DNA of 64,000 nt from the NCBI GenBank assembly GCA_965276755.1, contig OZ255625.1, forward strand, positions 186,001 through 250,000, in the 5' to 3' direction. The notes below the pieces were generated by a model that worked only from the letters and a program-made list of their open reading frames with translations, was not told the DNA's origin and made no database searches. Both the position numbers and the translations under genes were made by a program. Source of the DNA: CAJCIS01 sp965276755 (GTDB lineage Bacteria > Pseudomonadota > Alphaproteobacteria > Acetobacterales > Acetobacteraceae). Below, piece after piece: positions 33,968 to 43,149 of the stretch (position 1 is the first letter of the stretch; every line of letters begins with the position of its first letter).

Positions 33968-35219
33968 AGTTGCGCGGGAGGCAAGGAAGAGCTGGGGGAG
34001 ATGTGCCATCCCCCCCAGACCCCCCGTCATTTATAGAAGGCCTTTGTCACAGGCTTGTTCTAACAATCGACGCGGGGTTTGGGGGGGATGGCACATCCCC
34101 TCCAATCTTGCCTTGCCCTTCCTTCTATGCGCCACCGCGCGCGCCGATGCGCCGCACGGATTTCTGGAGACCGTGCACCGCCACAGCACCCTGACGGCCA
34201 CGGTTACCGATAATGGCGACCTGAACCCGTATGCGGTCGTGGTCTCTCCAATTTCGGCTGGCAAGATCGCCAAGGGCGACGTGCTGGTCGACAACTTCAA
34301 CAACATCTCCAATTTGCAGGGCACGGGCACGACGATCGTCGGCTACCGGCCCGCCACGCGTGACACGTATCCGTTCGCGCGCCTGCCGCAGACAATCCCG
34401 AACTGTCCAGGCGGCGTGGGGCTGACGACCGCCATGACCATACTGCGCGATGGCTGGGTGATCGTGGGCAGCACGCCCTCGCGGGACGGCACGACGGCGA
34501 CGAAGGGCGATGGTTGTCTGATCGTGCTCGATGCCAACGGGCATCTCGTGACGGCGTGGGCGGGGCCGCAGATCAATGACCCGTGGGGCGACATGGCCGT
34601 GGTTGATCGCGGGCAGAGCGCCACGCTGTTCGTCAGCATGGCGGGTTTCGGGCTACCAAGTCCGAACGTGCTCGATCACGCAACGGGCATGCCTGTGGTC
34701 TTGCACAAATCCAGGGTGCTGCGCATGGAACTGTCCATGTCACAGGGCAAGCCGCCCGTGATCCTCAGCCAGACGGTGGTGGGCGATGGTTTTTCCGCGC
34801 GCGCCGATCGCGACAATTTCTTGCTGGGGCCTACGGGACTGGCGCTTGCGCCGGATGGCACGCTCTATGTCACTGATGGGCTTGACAATATCGTCATTGC
34901 CGTCGCAAACGCGCTGAGCCGCCATGACAGTGCAGGCACCGGCCAAGTGGTGACACGTGACGGCCTGCTTGCCTGGCCGCTGGCGATGGTAATGACGCCG
35001 CAGGGCCATTTGCTGGTATGCAACGGGCGAGACGGACGCCTGGTGGAAATCGATCCCGCGACGAAAACGCAGCTCTACGCGCAATGGATCAACAACGACC
35101 AGGCGCAATCCCCGCCAGGCAATGGCGATCTGTTTGGTATTGCGATGGCGCCAAGCGGGCGCGGATTCTATTACGTCATGGATGACGTGAATACGTTGAT
35201 GCGCGGCGGTGCCGAATGA
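33954..35219 (+). CDS. Periplasmic beta-propeller (NHL-like) protein, N-terminus altered by repeats
   Basis: The mature part (from about nt 34140, DAPHGFLETVHRHSTL) has repeated propeller blades with GDVLVDNFNN, LAPDGTLYVTDGLDNIV and TPQGHLLVCNGRDGRLVEID. Unknown ligand; similar proteins accompany DyP/EfeB genes. The signal-peptide remnant LALPFLLCATARA follows directly on a family-B inverted pair that is itself open in frame. The ATG at 33954 overlaps the porin end by 14 bp and would give a 60-residue odd leader; a TTG at 34113 leaves too short a signal. The gene looks N-terminally remodelled by repeat insertion. The stop overlaps the efeB-like ATG. Confidence 0.75.
   Translation: MFFFRVAREARKSWGRCAIPPRPPVIYRRPLSQACSNNRRGVWGGWHIPSNLALPFLLCATARADAPHGFLETVHRHSTLTATVTDNGDLNPYAVVVSPISAGKIAKGDVLVDNFNNISNLQGTGTTIVGYRPATRDTYPFARLPQTIPNCPGGVGLTTAMTILRDGWVIVGSTPSRDGTTATKGDGCLIVLDANGHLVTAWAGPQINDPWGDMAVVDRGQSATLFVSMAGFGLPSPNVLDHATGMPVVLHKSRVLRMELSMSQGKPPVILSQTVVGDGFSARADRDNFLLGPTGLALAPDGTLYVTDGLDNIVIAVANALSRHDSAGTGQVVTRDGLLAWPLAMVMTPQGHLLVCNGRDGRLVEIDPATKTQLYAQWINNDQAQSPPGNGDLFGIAMAPSGRGFYYVMDDVNTLMRGGAE
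33983..34111. repeat. Family-B repeat, inverted pair
   Basis: Reverse unit 33990-34029 and forward unit 34069-34108 with a 40-bp spacer. It lies inside an operon, between the porin stop and the propeller coding part. Confidence 0.88.
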
Positions 35220-36481
35220 GCGGGACATGCCCGTTTTTACCGTCGCGGCGTGGCGTACTCGGCGCGGCGGCGGGGCTGGCCACATTCGGTGCTGCGCGCC
35301 TGGCGCGTGCGGCCCAGGATCATCCACCGCTCATCAAGACCGCCGGCGGCGATGATGGCCGCGTGCTGGCATTTCACGGCGCGCACCAGAACGGTATCGT
35401 CACGCCGCAGCAGGCGCACACCTATCTCGCGGCGTTCGACCTGATCACCGACAAGCGCGCCGAACTGGCCGCGTTGCTGCAGCGCTGGACGGTGGCGGGC
35501 GAGACACTGACGCGCGGCGAGCCGCTCGGGCCGCCGGGTGCGGATTCGGGTGACGTGCTGGGGCTGAAGCCTTCTCGCCTGACGCTGACCTTCGGGCTCG
35601 GGCCGGGCGTCTTCAGCAAGGATGGCGTAGACCGTTACGGACTTGCCGCGCGCCGGCCGCCAGCCTTTGTCGATCTGCCGCATTTCGTCGGCGATCAGCT
35701 CGACCCGGCGCGCACCGGTGGCGACCTCTCGGTGCAGGCCTGCGGCGATGACCCGCAGGCGGTGATGAGCGCCGTGCGCCAGTTGATGCGTGTAGCCTAT
35801 GGCGCGGCCGGCGTGCGCTGGGTGCAGGCGGGTTTCCTGCCGGGCTATGAGCCCCGCGTGACGCCGCGAAACCTGATGGGTTTCAAGGATGGCACGTTCA
35901 ACGTCGCTGTGGGCGACGCGCAGGCGCTGGACGCCCACGTCTGGGTTGGAGACGAAGGCGGAGACTGGATGGCCGGCGGCAGCTATGTCGTGGCGCGGCC
36001 GATCCGCATTGCGCTGGAGCATTGGGACCGCATGAAGCTGTCCTTCCAGGAAGAAACGGTGGGCCGCACGAAAATACAGGGCGCACCGATCGGCCGCGCG
36101 CACGAATTCGACGCGATTGATCTGGATGCGGCCGATCACGACGGCAATCCGGTGATTGCGGAGAACGCGCATGTGCGGCTTGCCGCACCTCAAAGCAATG
36201 GCGGAGCGCAGATACTTAGGCGGGGTTATTCCTACGACAACGGCGTCAGTATGGTCGCCGAGCGCTGGCCGCCGTGGCGGCACGCGATGGAGCTGGATGC
36301 GGGGCTGCTGTTCGTGTGCTACCAGCGCGATCCTCGGGCAGGATTTATCAGGATATTTGACAGAATGAGCAAGTTCGACATGCTGAACCAGTTTGTGACG
36401 CATGTTGGTGGGGGCATGTTTGCCTGTCCGCGGGGCGTTCGCGCGGGGGAATATTTGGGGCAAGGTCTTGTTCAAGCATAG
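35216..36481 (+). CDS. efeB: EfeB-type deferrochelatase / DyP peroxidase
   Basis: 421 aa. Tat signal with SRRGVLGAAAGL near residues 9-20 and cleavage near ARAA, so exported folded with haem. DyP hallmarks: GFKDGTFN (the G-x-x-D-G motif with catalytic Asp), a distal Arg in the later ILRRGYSYDNG strand region and proximal His in the C-terminal half. EfeB proteins act in periplasmic iron acquisition, oxidising ferrous iron or handling haem. Third gene of the Fur-box operon. No efeU/efeO in this window, so the inner-membrane importer is elsewhere or different. Confidence 0.9.
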   Translation: MSGTCPFLPSRRGVLGAAAGLATFGAARLARAAQDHPPLIKTAGGDDGRVLAFHGAHQNGIVTPQQAHTYLAAFDLITDKRAELAALLQRWTVAGETLTRGEPLGPPGADSGDVLGLKPSRLTLTFGLGPGVFSKDGVDRYGLAARRPPAFVDLPHFVGDQLDPARTGGDLSVQACGDDPQAVMSAVRQLMRVAYGAAGVRWVQAGFLPGYEPRVTPRNLMGFKDGTFNVAVGDAQALDAHVWVGDEGGDWMAGGSYVVARPIRIALEHWDRMKLSFQEETVGRTKIQGAPIGRAHEFDAIDLDAADHDGNPVIAENAHVRLAAPQSNGGAQILRRGYSYDNGVSMVAERWPPWRHAMELDAGLLFVCYQRDPRAGFIRIFDRMSKFDMLNQFVTHVGGGMFACPRGVRAGEYLGQGLVQA

Positions 36482-36588
36482 AAGAAGCAGTTCTTTTTTG
36501 AAAAAAAGAACCAAAAAACTTTTATCACTTAGCGAAGAGGACAAAAGTTTTTTTGTCCTTTTTTTCAAAAAGGACTGCTTCCTTCTTG
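36482..36588. repeat. Family-C repeat, inverted pair
   Basis: Reverse unit (36482-36525, stem GTTC/GAAC) and forward unit (36541-36588, stem GTCC/GGAC) with a 15-bp spacer. The forward unit supplies the start region of the MidA-like gene. Confidence 0.9.
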
Positions 36589-37551
36589 GAACGCCTAGAC
36601 TCCTTCATGGCCCGCGCCAACAACGCCTACTACGCCACGCACGATCCCTTCGCCGATTTCACCACCGCGCCCGAAATCACGCAGATGTTCGGCGAGTTGC
36701 TGGGCGCGTGGTCCGCCATCGTGTGGCAGCAGATGGGTGCGCCCGATCCGATCTTGCTGGTGGAGGCCGGCCCCGGCCGCGGCACGCTGATGGCCGACGC
36801 GTTGCGCGCGGTGGCTGGCGTCGCACCCGCGTTCCGCGCCGCGTGCCGCGTGCATTTCGTCGAAACATCGCCCCGGCTGGCAGCGGCGCAGGCGCGGGTG
36901 GTGCCGGATGCGTCCTGGCATGGCGCGCTTGCGGACGTGCCGGCCGGGCCGGCCATCGTGCTGGCCAACGAGTTCCTCGATGCGCTGCCGATCCGCCAGT
37001 TCGAGCGGCGGGGCGGGGCGTGGTTCGAGCGCCACGTGGCGGCTGGGCGCTTCGTGCTCGTGGCAAGCACGCGGCATGGAGAGGCGCCCGAGGGCGCCGT
37101 TGCCGAGGAGAACCAGGTCGCGCTTGCCTGGATCGCTCCTCTGGCGGCGCGACTCGTGGTGCAGGGTGGGGCCGCGCTGATCCTCGATTATGGGCGCGCC
37201 GCACCTGGCTGGGGTGATACCCTGCAAGCGCTCCGCGGCGGCAGGCCGGCCGACCCGCTGGCGGATGCGGGCCAGGCCGACCTGACGGCGCATGTCGATT
37301 TTCCGGCGCTGGTGGCAGCGGCCGGGCAAGCGGGTGCTACGTGCCACGGGCCAGTGGCGCAGGGCGCGTTCCTTCATGCGCTGGGCCTGGGCGTACGCAC
37401 GCAGCGCCTGGCGGCGGCCCATCCCGGGCGGGAAGTTGCGCTGATCGAGGCGGCGGACCGGCTGGCCTCGCCCGCGCGCATGGGGCAGTTGTTCCAGGCC
37501 CTGGCCATCACCGCGCCCGGTGCCCCGAAGCCGCCCGGATTTGCCGCATGA
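36586..37551 (+). CDS. MidA/NDUFAF7-family SAM-dependent methyltransferase
   Basis: 321 aa from TTG 36586. The family's mitochondrial member methylates complex I subunit NDUFS2; bacterial roles are less clear. Motifs: NAYYATHDPFADFTTAPEITQMFGELLG, the SAM-binding VEAGPGRGTL and VLANEFLDALPI. No ATG precedes the conserved region except internal 36607 (MARANNAYY); the frame runs upstream into the family-C repeat (TTG 36553). In related genomes midA usually follows lgt; here its upstream partner is gone and a repeat pair stands in its place. ATGA overlap with pgeF. Confidence 0.88.
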   Translation: MERLDSFMARANNAYYATHDPFADFTTAPEITQMFGELLGAWSAIVWQQMGAPDPILLVEAGPGRGTLMADALRAVAGVAPAFRAACRVHFVETSPRLAAAQARVVPDASWHGALADVPAGPAIVLANEFLDALPIRQFERRGGAWFERHVAAGRFVLVASTRHGEAPEGAVAEENQVALAWIAPLAARLVVQGGAALILDYGRAAPGWGDTLQALRGGRPADPLADAGQADLTAHVDFPALVAAAGQAGATCHGPVAQGAFLHALGLGVRTQRLAAAHPGREVALIEAADRLASPARMGQLFQALAITAPGAPKPPGFAA

Positions 37552-38300
37552 GCCCCGAGTTCCTGACCCATCCAGGCCTGACAGCGCGCCATGGCTTCTT
37601 CACGCGGCGCGGCGGCGTCTCGCAGGGACCTTACGCCAGCCTCAATGGCAGCCTGTCAGGCGGCGATGCGCCGGCAGCCGTGGCGCAGAACCGCGCGCTC
37701 GTGGCGAGCGCGCTGGGTGCGGCCCGGCTGGTCGGCGCCAGGCAGGTGCATGGCACCACCATCGTTGTGGCGGATGCGCCGTGGGCGGAGGGCGAGGGGC
37801 CGCAGGCCGACGGGCTGGTGACACGGCGTGACGGTGTGGCGATTGGCGTGGTCACGGCCGATTGCGCACCTGTCCTGCTGTGCGATGCGGGCGCGGGCGT
37901 CATCGGCGCGGTGCATGCCGGCTGGCGAGGGGCGGCGGCCGGCGTGCTGGAGGAGGCGGTTGCGGCCATGGCGGGCCTGGGCGCGCGCGCCGGCGACATT
38001 TGCGCGGTTGTAGGCCCCTGCATCGGCGCGGCATCCTACGAGGTCGGGCCCGATCTGCGCGAGGCTGTTCTGGGCAGCGTGCCAGACGGCGTGCGCTTCT
38101 TCGGCGCGGGCCGGCCGCCGGACAGGTTTCTGTTCGATCTGGCGGGCTACTGCCTGGCCCGGCTGGCGCGGGCTGGGGTACGGGCCGAGGCGCTTGGGCT
38201 CGATACGCTGGCCGACGAGGCGCGCTTTTTCAGCCACCGCCGGCGCACGCTGGCGGGGGGCGGCGCGATCGGGCACCAGGTTTCGGCGATCGTGCTTTGA
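37548..38300 (+). CDS. pgeF: Purine nucleoside phosphorylase / laccase-domain protein (YfiH family)
   Basis: 250 aa. Cu-oxidase_4 family; acts in purine nucleoside phosphorolysis and in peptidoglycan editing. Conserved metal-binding features: ARQVHGTTI (His), ADCAPVLL (Cys), GAVHAGWRGA (His) and GPCIGAASYEVG. Translationally coupled to midA (ATGA), the usual pairing. Confidence 0.92.
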   Translation: MSPEFLTHPGLTARHGFFTRRGGVSQGPYASLNGSLSGGDAPAAVAQNRALVASALGAARLVGARQVHGTTIVVADAPWAEGEGPQADGLVTRRDGVAIGVVTADCAPVLLCDAGAGVIGAVHAGWRGAAAGVLEEAVAAMAGLGARAGDICAVVGPCIGAASYEVGPDLREAVLGSVPDGVRFFGAGRPPDRFLFDLAGYCLARLARAGVRAEALGLDTLADEARFFSHRRRTLAGGGAIGHQVSAIVL

Positions 38301-38343
38301 CGGGGCCGGGCGAGCGGCGGCAGGGCAATTTAGTGAAGCGCTG

Positions 38344-38457
38344 AAGAGCTGGGGGAGATGTGCCATCCCCCCCAGACCCCCCGTCGATTTTGGGGCCTTG
38401 CCTTAAATAATGACGGGGGGTCTGGGGGGGATGGCACATCTCCCCCAGCCCTTCTCC
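38344..38457. repeat. Family-B repeat, inverted pair
   Basis: Two canonical units (38348-38385 reverse, 38411-38450 forward) with a 25-bp spacer, between pgeF and the GGDEF-EAL gene. Confidence 0.9.
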
Positions 38458-38566
38458 ACTTTATGTCTTCACTCCAATCCCCTGCAAGCATCGCCCGCAC
38501 CCCCAGAATTCCTTAACCCAAGGCTGCTAGGTCTGACGTTGCCCTTGCACACGGTCCCGTTCCGGC

Positions 38567-40696
38567 ATGAGCCTTGCTGCCACCACGCCGGCCACCACGG
38601 ATGCGGCCTCGCCCAAGATCGAGGCCCTTGTCGACCAGGATCGGGCGCGCCTGCTCTACATGTTCGGCCCGGCAAGTCTGGTGACGACGGCTATATGTTC
38701 CGCCGGACTGGCGGTTCTGCTCGGGCAAGCTCGAACCTGGCTTCTGATGATGGTCTGGGCGGGTGCCATGGAGCTGTTGGTCGCCGTGCGCAGCCTGGAT
38801 GTTTTGCTGTTCTATCCGCGGCGCCGCCGGCGCAAGAGCCTCGGCGGCACGCGCGATGTTGCGCGATACGCCTGCGGCGTCGCCGCAGCCGCCATCGGCT
38901 GGGGCTGCTTTCCGCTCTTCTTCCTTCCTCTGCTGGATATGACAGGGCGCTGCTGCACCATGGTCGTGCTGGCCTGCATCACCGGCGGTTCGATTTCCGT
39001 ATTGGCCCCCTGCTTTCCGGCGTCGCTGGCGTTTCTCTGCGCAGTGTTGCTGCCGACCTCCTTTCGGCTTTGGCAAATGGGCGATGCCGTCGATCACACA
39101 CTGGCGGTTCTGGCACTGGGAATGCTTGTGACGGTCGCCGTTTCGTCACGCACCATGAACCGCTCGCTCAGGCAGGGCCTGCGCTTTGGACGTGTCAATG
39201 AGCATCTGACGCAAGCGGCCGAGGCGCAGCGGATGCAGACGGAGGCTACCAATGCGCAGCTCAGCGCCGCGCAGGTGGCGTTGCATGAGGCCAATCATAC
39301 GTTGGAACAGCGCATCGAGGCGCGCACGGCCGAACTCGAGCGCGAAATCGTTGAGCGCAAGGCCTATGCCGAGGCGCTAGCCAGGCTCGCCTCGACCGAT
39401 CCGCTGACCGGGTTGTGCAACCGCACCAATTTCGCCGAGCGTCTGGCGTGCATGCTGGCGACGGCCGAGCGGACCGGTCGGGCTTGCGCCGTGCTCTTCC
39501 TCGATCTGGACAGTTTCAAGCAGATCAACGACGTGCGGGGCCACGTCACGGGCGATCACGTGCTGCAGGCTGTCGCGCGCCTGCTGGGGGAGCGCGCGGG
39601 GGGACAGGCGGAGATCGCACGCTGGGGCGGCGATGAGTTCGTGCTTGCCATGCTGACCGACCCGGGCTCGCCGGCTGCACTGGCACTCAGCCACGATCTG
39701 CGCCGCGGTCTGGCGGCGCCGATGCAGGCCGGGCTCGAGGTGGTGCGGGTGGACGTGACGATCGGCATTGCCGTCTTCCCCCAGCACGGACGCACGCAGG
39801 ACGAACTGATTCGCGCGGCCGACGTGGCAATGTATCAGGGCAAGAAGGAGGGGCGGGCGCGCGTGACGCTTTTCGACCGCGACCTGGCCGAGGGTTTGAG
39901 CGAACGGCACATGCTTGAGCAGGCGTTGCGCGATGCGGTCGAGCGGTCGGAGCTGTCGCTTGTGTTCCAGCCGATCGTTTCGGCCAAGACCGGGCGGTGC
40001 GAGGCCTTGGAGTCCCTGGTGCGATGGAATCACCCGAGCCGGGGCATGATTTCGCCCGCGCAATTCATTCCGGTGGCCGAGCAGTCTGGCCAGATCGTGG
40101 AAATTGGGCGTTGGGTGATGCAGGCAGCTTGCCGCGCAGCGGCGGGATGGCCGCCGGGGCATGGCGGCGCGCCGCCTGTGACGGTGAACGTGTCGGTGGC
40201 GCAGGTAGTCTCGGGTATGTTGATGGCGGATGTCGAGGCGGCGCTGGCGGCCTCGGGATTGCCGGCTGCACGGTTGCAGATTGAAATTACCGAAAGCATG
40301 TTCGTCAGCGATCATGTGCGCGTGACGCCGGTGTTCGAGGAGCTGAGGCGGCGCGGCGTGAAGATTTTGCTGGATGATTTCGGCACGGGTTTTTCGTCGC
40401 TGGCCTATCTGGGCAAATTGCCGATCGACGTCATCAAGATCGACCAGAGTTTCGTGCGCAGTGCGGAGCGCAACGGGTTTGCCATCATCAATGCGATTCT
40501 CTCGATTGCGCGCGCGCTTTCGCTGGAGGTCACGGCGGAGGGGGTCGAGACGCCGCTGCAGAAATCGGTGCTGAGTTCGATCGGCGTGGAGCGCTTGCAG
40601 GGCTACCTGATTGCCCGCCCGATGCTCGGCGAAGCCGTGGCATCCTGGCTGGCGACTCACGCCCGCAATACAAGCGCCTTGCCCGCAGTGGCCTGA
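38567..40696 (+). CDS. GGDEF-EAL c-di-GMP regulator with membrane sensor
   Basis: 709 aa. Six hydrophobic segments (about 30-195) form a membrane sensor, then a coiled coil (about 215-270), a GGDEF domain with intact active site RWGGDEF (about 351-357) and an EAL domain with EAL at 479-481, DDFGTGFSSL and KIDQSF. Both domains keep catalytic residues, so it can in principle make and degrade c-di-GMP. There is no clear inhibitory RxxD motif. Monocistronic; likely controls motility versus surface polysaccharide, but the signal is unknown. Confidence 0.93.
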   Translation: MSLAATTPATTDAASPKIEALVDQDRARLLYMFGPASLVTTAICSAGLAVLLGQARTWLLMMVWAGAMELLVAVRSLDVLLFYPRRRRRKSLGGTRDVARYACGVAAAAIGWGCFPLFFLPLLDMTGRCCTMVVLACITGGSISVLAPCFPASLAFLCAVLLPTSFRLWQMGDAVDHTLAVLALGMLVTVAVSSRTMNRSLRQGLRFGRVNEHLTQAAEAQRMQTEATNAQLSAAQVALHEANHTLEQRIEARTAELEREIVERKAYAEALARLASTDPLTGLCNRTNFAERLACMLATAERTGRACAVLFLDLDSFKQINDVRGHVTGDHVLQAVARLLGERAGGQAEIARWGGDEFVLAMLTDPGSPAALALSHDLRRGLAAPMQAGLEVVRVDVTIGIAVFPQHGRTQDELIRAADVAMYQGKKEGRARVTLFDRDLAEGLSERHMLEQALRDAVERSELSLVFQPIVSAKTGRCEALESLVRWNHPSRGMISPAQFIPVAEQSGQIVEIGRWVMQAACRAAAGWPPGHGGAPPVTVNVSVAQVVSGMLMADVEAALAASGLPAARLQIEITESMFVSDHVRVTPVFEELRRRGVKILLDDFGTGFSSLAYLGKLPIDVIKIDQSFVRSAERNGFAIINAILSIARALSLEVTAEGVETPLQKSVLSSIGVERLQGYLIARPMLGEAVASWLATHARNTSALPAVA

Positions 40697-40770
40697 CCAG
40701 CAAGCGTTTTTGTTTCTATTTTCATGAGCGCCGGGTTAATACCGGTCAGCAGAAAGACTGACTCTCAGAG

Positions 40771-40884
40771 TAAGGCTGGGGGAGATGTGCCATCCCCCCC
40801 AGACCCCCCGTCTTGAGTTAGGACAAGGTCCTAAATGAATGACGGGGGGTTTGCGGGGGATGGCACATCTCCCCCAATCTTTCT
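40771..40884. repeat. Family-B repeat, inverted pair
   Basis: Reverse unit 40774-40813 and forward unit 40840-40880 with a 26-bp spacer. The forward unit encodes the last about 15 residues of the convergent MaoC protein on the other strand. Confidence 0.88.
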
Positions 40885-41363
40885 CTACCTTGACCCTGTG
40901 TCAATTCTAGTTGCTCTAGCAAAATCATTGCCAAATTAGTGGACACCAGCGCGGGCTTGGCCTCGCCCTCGATTTCCATTGTCGTCTCGCTGGTCAGCAA
41001 TAAGCGGCCGCCGCCGCGGTCCTCGAGCGATAGCATGCGCACCCGCGTGCGCACGCGCGCGCCACAGCGCACGGGTGTGATGAAGCGCAATTTTTCGATG
41101 CCGTAATTGAGGCCGCCAAGCACGCCGGGCAGGTTCAGCGCCACATTGCGGCTGAGCATCGGCAGCAGCGAGAGCGAGAGAAAACCATGCGCGATCGTGG
41201 TGCCGAAGGGGCCGGCGGCGGCGCGCACCGGGTCCACATGGATCCATTGGTGGTCGCCCGTGGCGGCTGCAAAGGCGTCTATGCGGGCCTGGTCTATTGT
41301 CAGCCAATCCGAGAGGCTGGTTTCGGTCCCCACCATCGCCTGGAGTGTCTCGCGTGCCGACAT
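40818..41363 (-). CDS. MaoC-family (R)-enoyl-CoA hydratase-like protein with repeat-derived tail
   Basis: 181 aa. Hot-dog fold; hydration motif with Asp/His: ATGDHQWIHVDPVRAAAGPFGTTIAHGFLSLSLLP. Related enzymes supply (R)-3-hydroxyacyl-CoA for PHA or act in branched-chain oxidation. The family ends near LELTQGQ; the remaining residues (MCHPPQTPRHSF) are family-B repeat read through, so the original stop was replaced. Divergent from the M20 peptidase gene. Confidence 0.88.
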   Translation of the reverse strand: MSARETLQAMVGTETSLSDWLTIDQARIDAFAAATGDHQWIHVDPVRAAAGPFGTTIAHGFLSLSLLPMLSRNVALNLPGVLGGLNYGIEKLRFITPVRCGARVRTRVRMLSLEDRGGGRLLLTSETTMEIEGEAKPALVSTNLAMILLEQLELTQGQGRERLGEMCHPPQTPRHSFRTLS

Positions 41364-41446
41364 GGTGGGCTGCTCCCTGTTCGGGGGCGTGCTTAGCGGG
41401 TGGGCGGGGGGCTGTCACGGCGGCCGCTTTGGCCGATAATGGGGGG

Positions 41447-42847
41447 ATGAACGACATGCCCCACCTCCCGGTTACCGACATCCTGGCCCGCATCGATGCG
41501 ACCCGGGCGCAGGCCCATGCGCGGCTGTTCGCGTTTCTGCGCATCCCCAGCGTGAGTGCGCAGCCCGCGCATGCGGGGGATTGCCGGGCGGCGGCAGCCT
41601 GGGCCGCGGCGCATCTGGAAGGCTCGGGGTTCAGTGCCACCCTGCATGAAACCGGCGGGCATCCGGTGGTAATTGCACAGCATCCGGGGACGGGGGCGGG
41701 GCCGCATCTGCTCTATTACGGGCATTACGATGTGCAGCCGGCTGAGCCGGTCGAGCTGTGGACCAGCCCTGCGTTCGAGCCGACGCTTGTCGATGGGCCG
41801 CACGGGCCGCGCGTGGTGGCGCGCGGGGCGGTGGACGACAAGGGCCAGGTCAGCATGTGGCTGGAGTCCTTTCGCGCCTGGCACGATGTCGCGGGCGGGC
41901 CGCCTTGCCCAATTACCGTGCTTCTGGAGGGCGAGGAGGAGGTGGGCACCGAAAACCTGCTGCCGTTTTTGGCCGCGCATCGCGATGCGCTGCGCGCGGA
42001 TGTGGCGGTGATTTCGGACACGGGCATGTGGGATATCGACACGCCGGCGCTGAGCACGCGGCTGCGCGGGATTGTTTATGCGCAGGTGGTTTTGCACGCG
42101 GCGTCTCGGGATTTGCATTCGGGGATGTATGGCGGCTCGGCGTGCAACCCGATCAATGCGCTGACGCGGATACTTGGCGGCCTGCATGATGCGGATGGGC
42201 GCGTGCAGTTGGACGGGTTTTATGAGGGGGTTGCCGAGGTGTCAGCCGAGCAGGCGGCGCAATGGGCGGCGCTGGGGTTCGATGAGGGGGCGATGCTGGC
42301 GGGGATTGGATTGTCCCTGCCGGTGGGTGAGCGTGGCTTGCCTGGGTTGCACCGGCTGTGGGCGCGGCCGACGGCGGACATCAACGGGATTTGGGGCGGG
42401 TATGCGGGAGCGGGGCCGAAGACGGTGATTGCCGCGGAGGCGGGAGCGAAAGTGTCCTTCCGGCTGGTGGGCAAGCAGGATCCGGAGGCGGTGTTTGCTT
42501 CGTTTCAGCGGTTTGTGGCCGAGCGGGCGCCTGGCGATGCCAAGGTGGAGATCGTGCGCTTTTCCGGCGATCCCGCGGTGGAAGTGCCCGATGACAGCGT
42601 GTTCGTGCGCGCGGCGGAGGCGGCGTTGGAAGATGAATATGGCCGCGCGCCGGTGCGGATTGGGTGCGGGGGTTCGATACCGGTGGTCGAGGCGATGCAC
42701 CGCATTCTGGGGCTGGATTCGCTGCTGATGGGCTTTGGGCTGGAGGATGATCAGGTGCACAGCCCGAATGAGAAGTTCGAAATACGGTGTCTGGATCATG
42801 GGACGCGCGCGCATGCGCGGTTGCTGGGGCGGTTGGGCGGCGCGTGA
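41447..42847 (+). CDS. M20 family dipeptidase/deacylase
   Basis: 466 aa zinc peptidase of the ArgE/DapE/CNDP group. Metal ligands and catalytic residues: YGHYDVQP (His-x-Asp), RGAVDDKGQV (Asp), LEGEEEVGTEN (Glu-Glu), and SDTGMWD. A dimerisation lid is inserted (about 200-390). Substrate unknown; non-specific dipeptidase is likeliest. ATG 41447 preceded by GGGGGG. GTGA overlap with the next gene. Confidence 0.9.
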   Translation: MNDMPHLPVTDILARIDATRAQAHARLFAFLRIPSVSAQPAHAGDCRAAAAWAAAHLEGSGFSATLHETGGHPVVIAQHPGTGAGPHLLYYGHYDVQPAEPVELWTSPAFEPTLVDGPHGPRVVARGAVDDKGQVSMWLESFRAWHDVAGGPPCPITVLLEGEEEVGTENLLPFLAAHRDALRADVAVISDTGMWDIDTPALSTRLRGIVYAQVVLHAASRDLHSGMYGGSACNPINALTRILGGLHDADGRVQLDGFYEGVAEVSAEQAAQWAALGFDEGAMLAGIGLSLPVGERGLPGLHRLWARPTADINGIWGGYAGAGPKTVIAAEAGAKVSFRLVGKQDPEAVFASFQRFVAERAPGDAKVEIVRFSGDPAVEVPDDSVFVRAAEAALEDEYGRAPVRIGCGGSIPVVEAMHRILGLDSLLMGFGLEDDQVHSPNEKFEIRCLDHGTRAHARLLGRLGGA

Positions 42848-43080
42848 GTTTGCTGCGTGTTTTGCTGGGTGTGATCGCGGCGGTGATGGCCGTGGAGGTG
42901 GGGGTGCTGGCGTTGGGGGCGCCGGCGCGTCGGGGGCGGTTTTTGCCGACGGTGCTGGCGGGGTTGTTCATTGTATTGGGGTGGAATGCAGCGGCGGGTG
43001 GCTCGGCGCTATGGGTTGTGCTCGCGGCGCTGGCGGCGGGGGGAGCTGCGCATGCGGTGGATGTGGTGCGGCGGTGGTGA
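42844..43080 (+). CDS. Small two-to-three-helix membrane protein
   Basis: 78 aa from GTG 42844 that overlaps the M20 stop (GTGA), so probably co-translated. Three hydrophobic stretches (about 3-24, 36-50, 55-70) with few charges. Not recognised. Confidence 0.6.
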   Translation: MSLLRVLLGVIAAVMAVEVGVLALGAPARRGRFLPTVLAGLFIVLGWNAAAGGSALWVVLAALAAGGAAHAVDVVRRW

Positions 43081-43149
43081 GGCCCTTGCTGGCGAAATGC
43101 CGAGGCTGACATGGCTACGCCGGGAAATCGAGACGCGGAGGTGAGTGCG

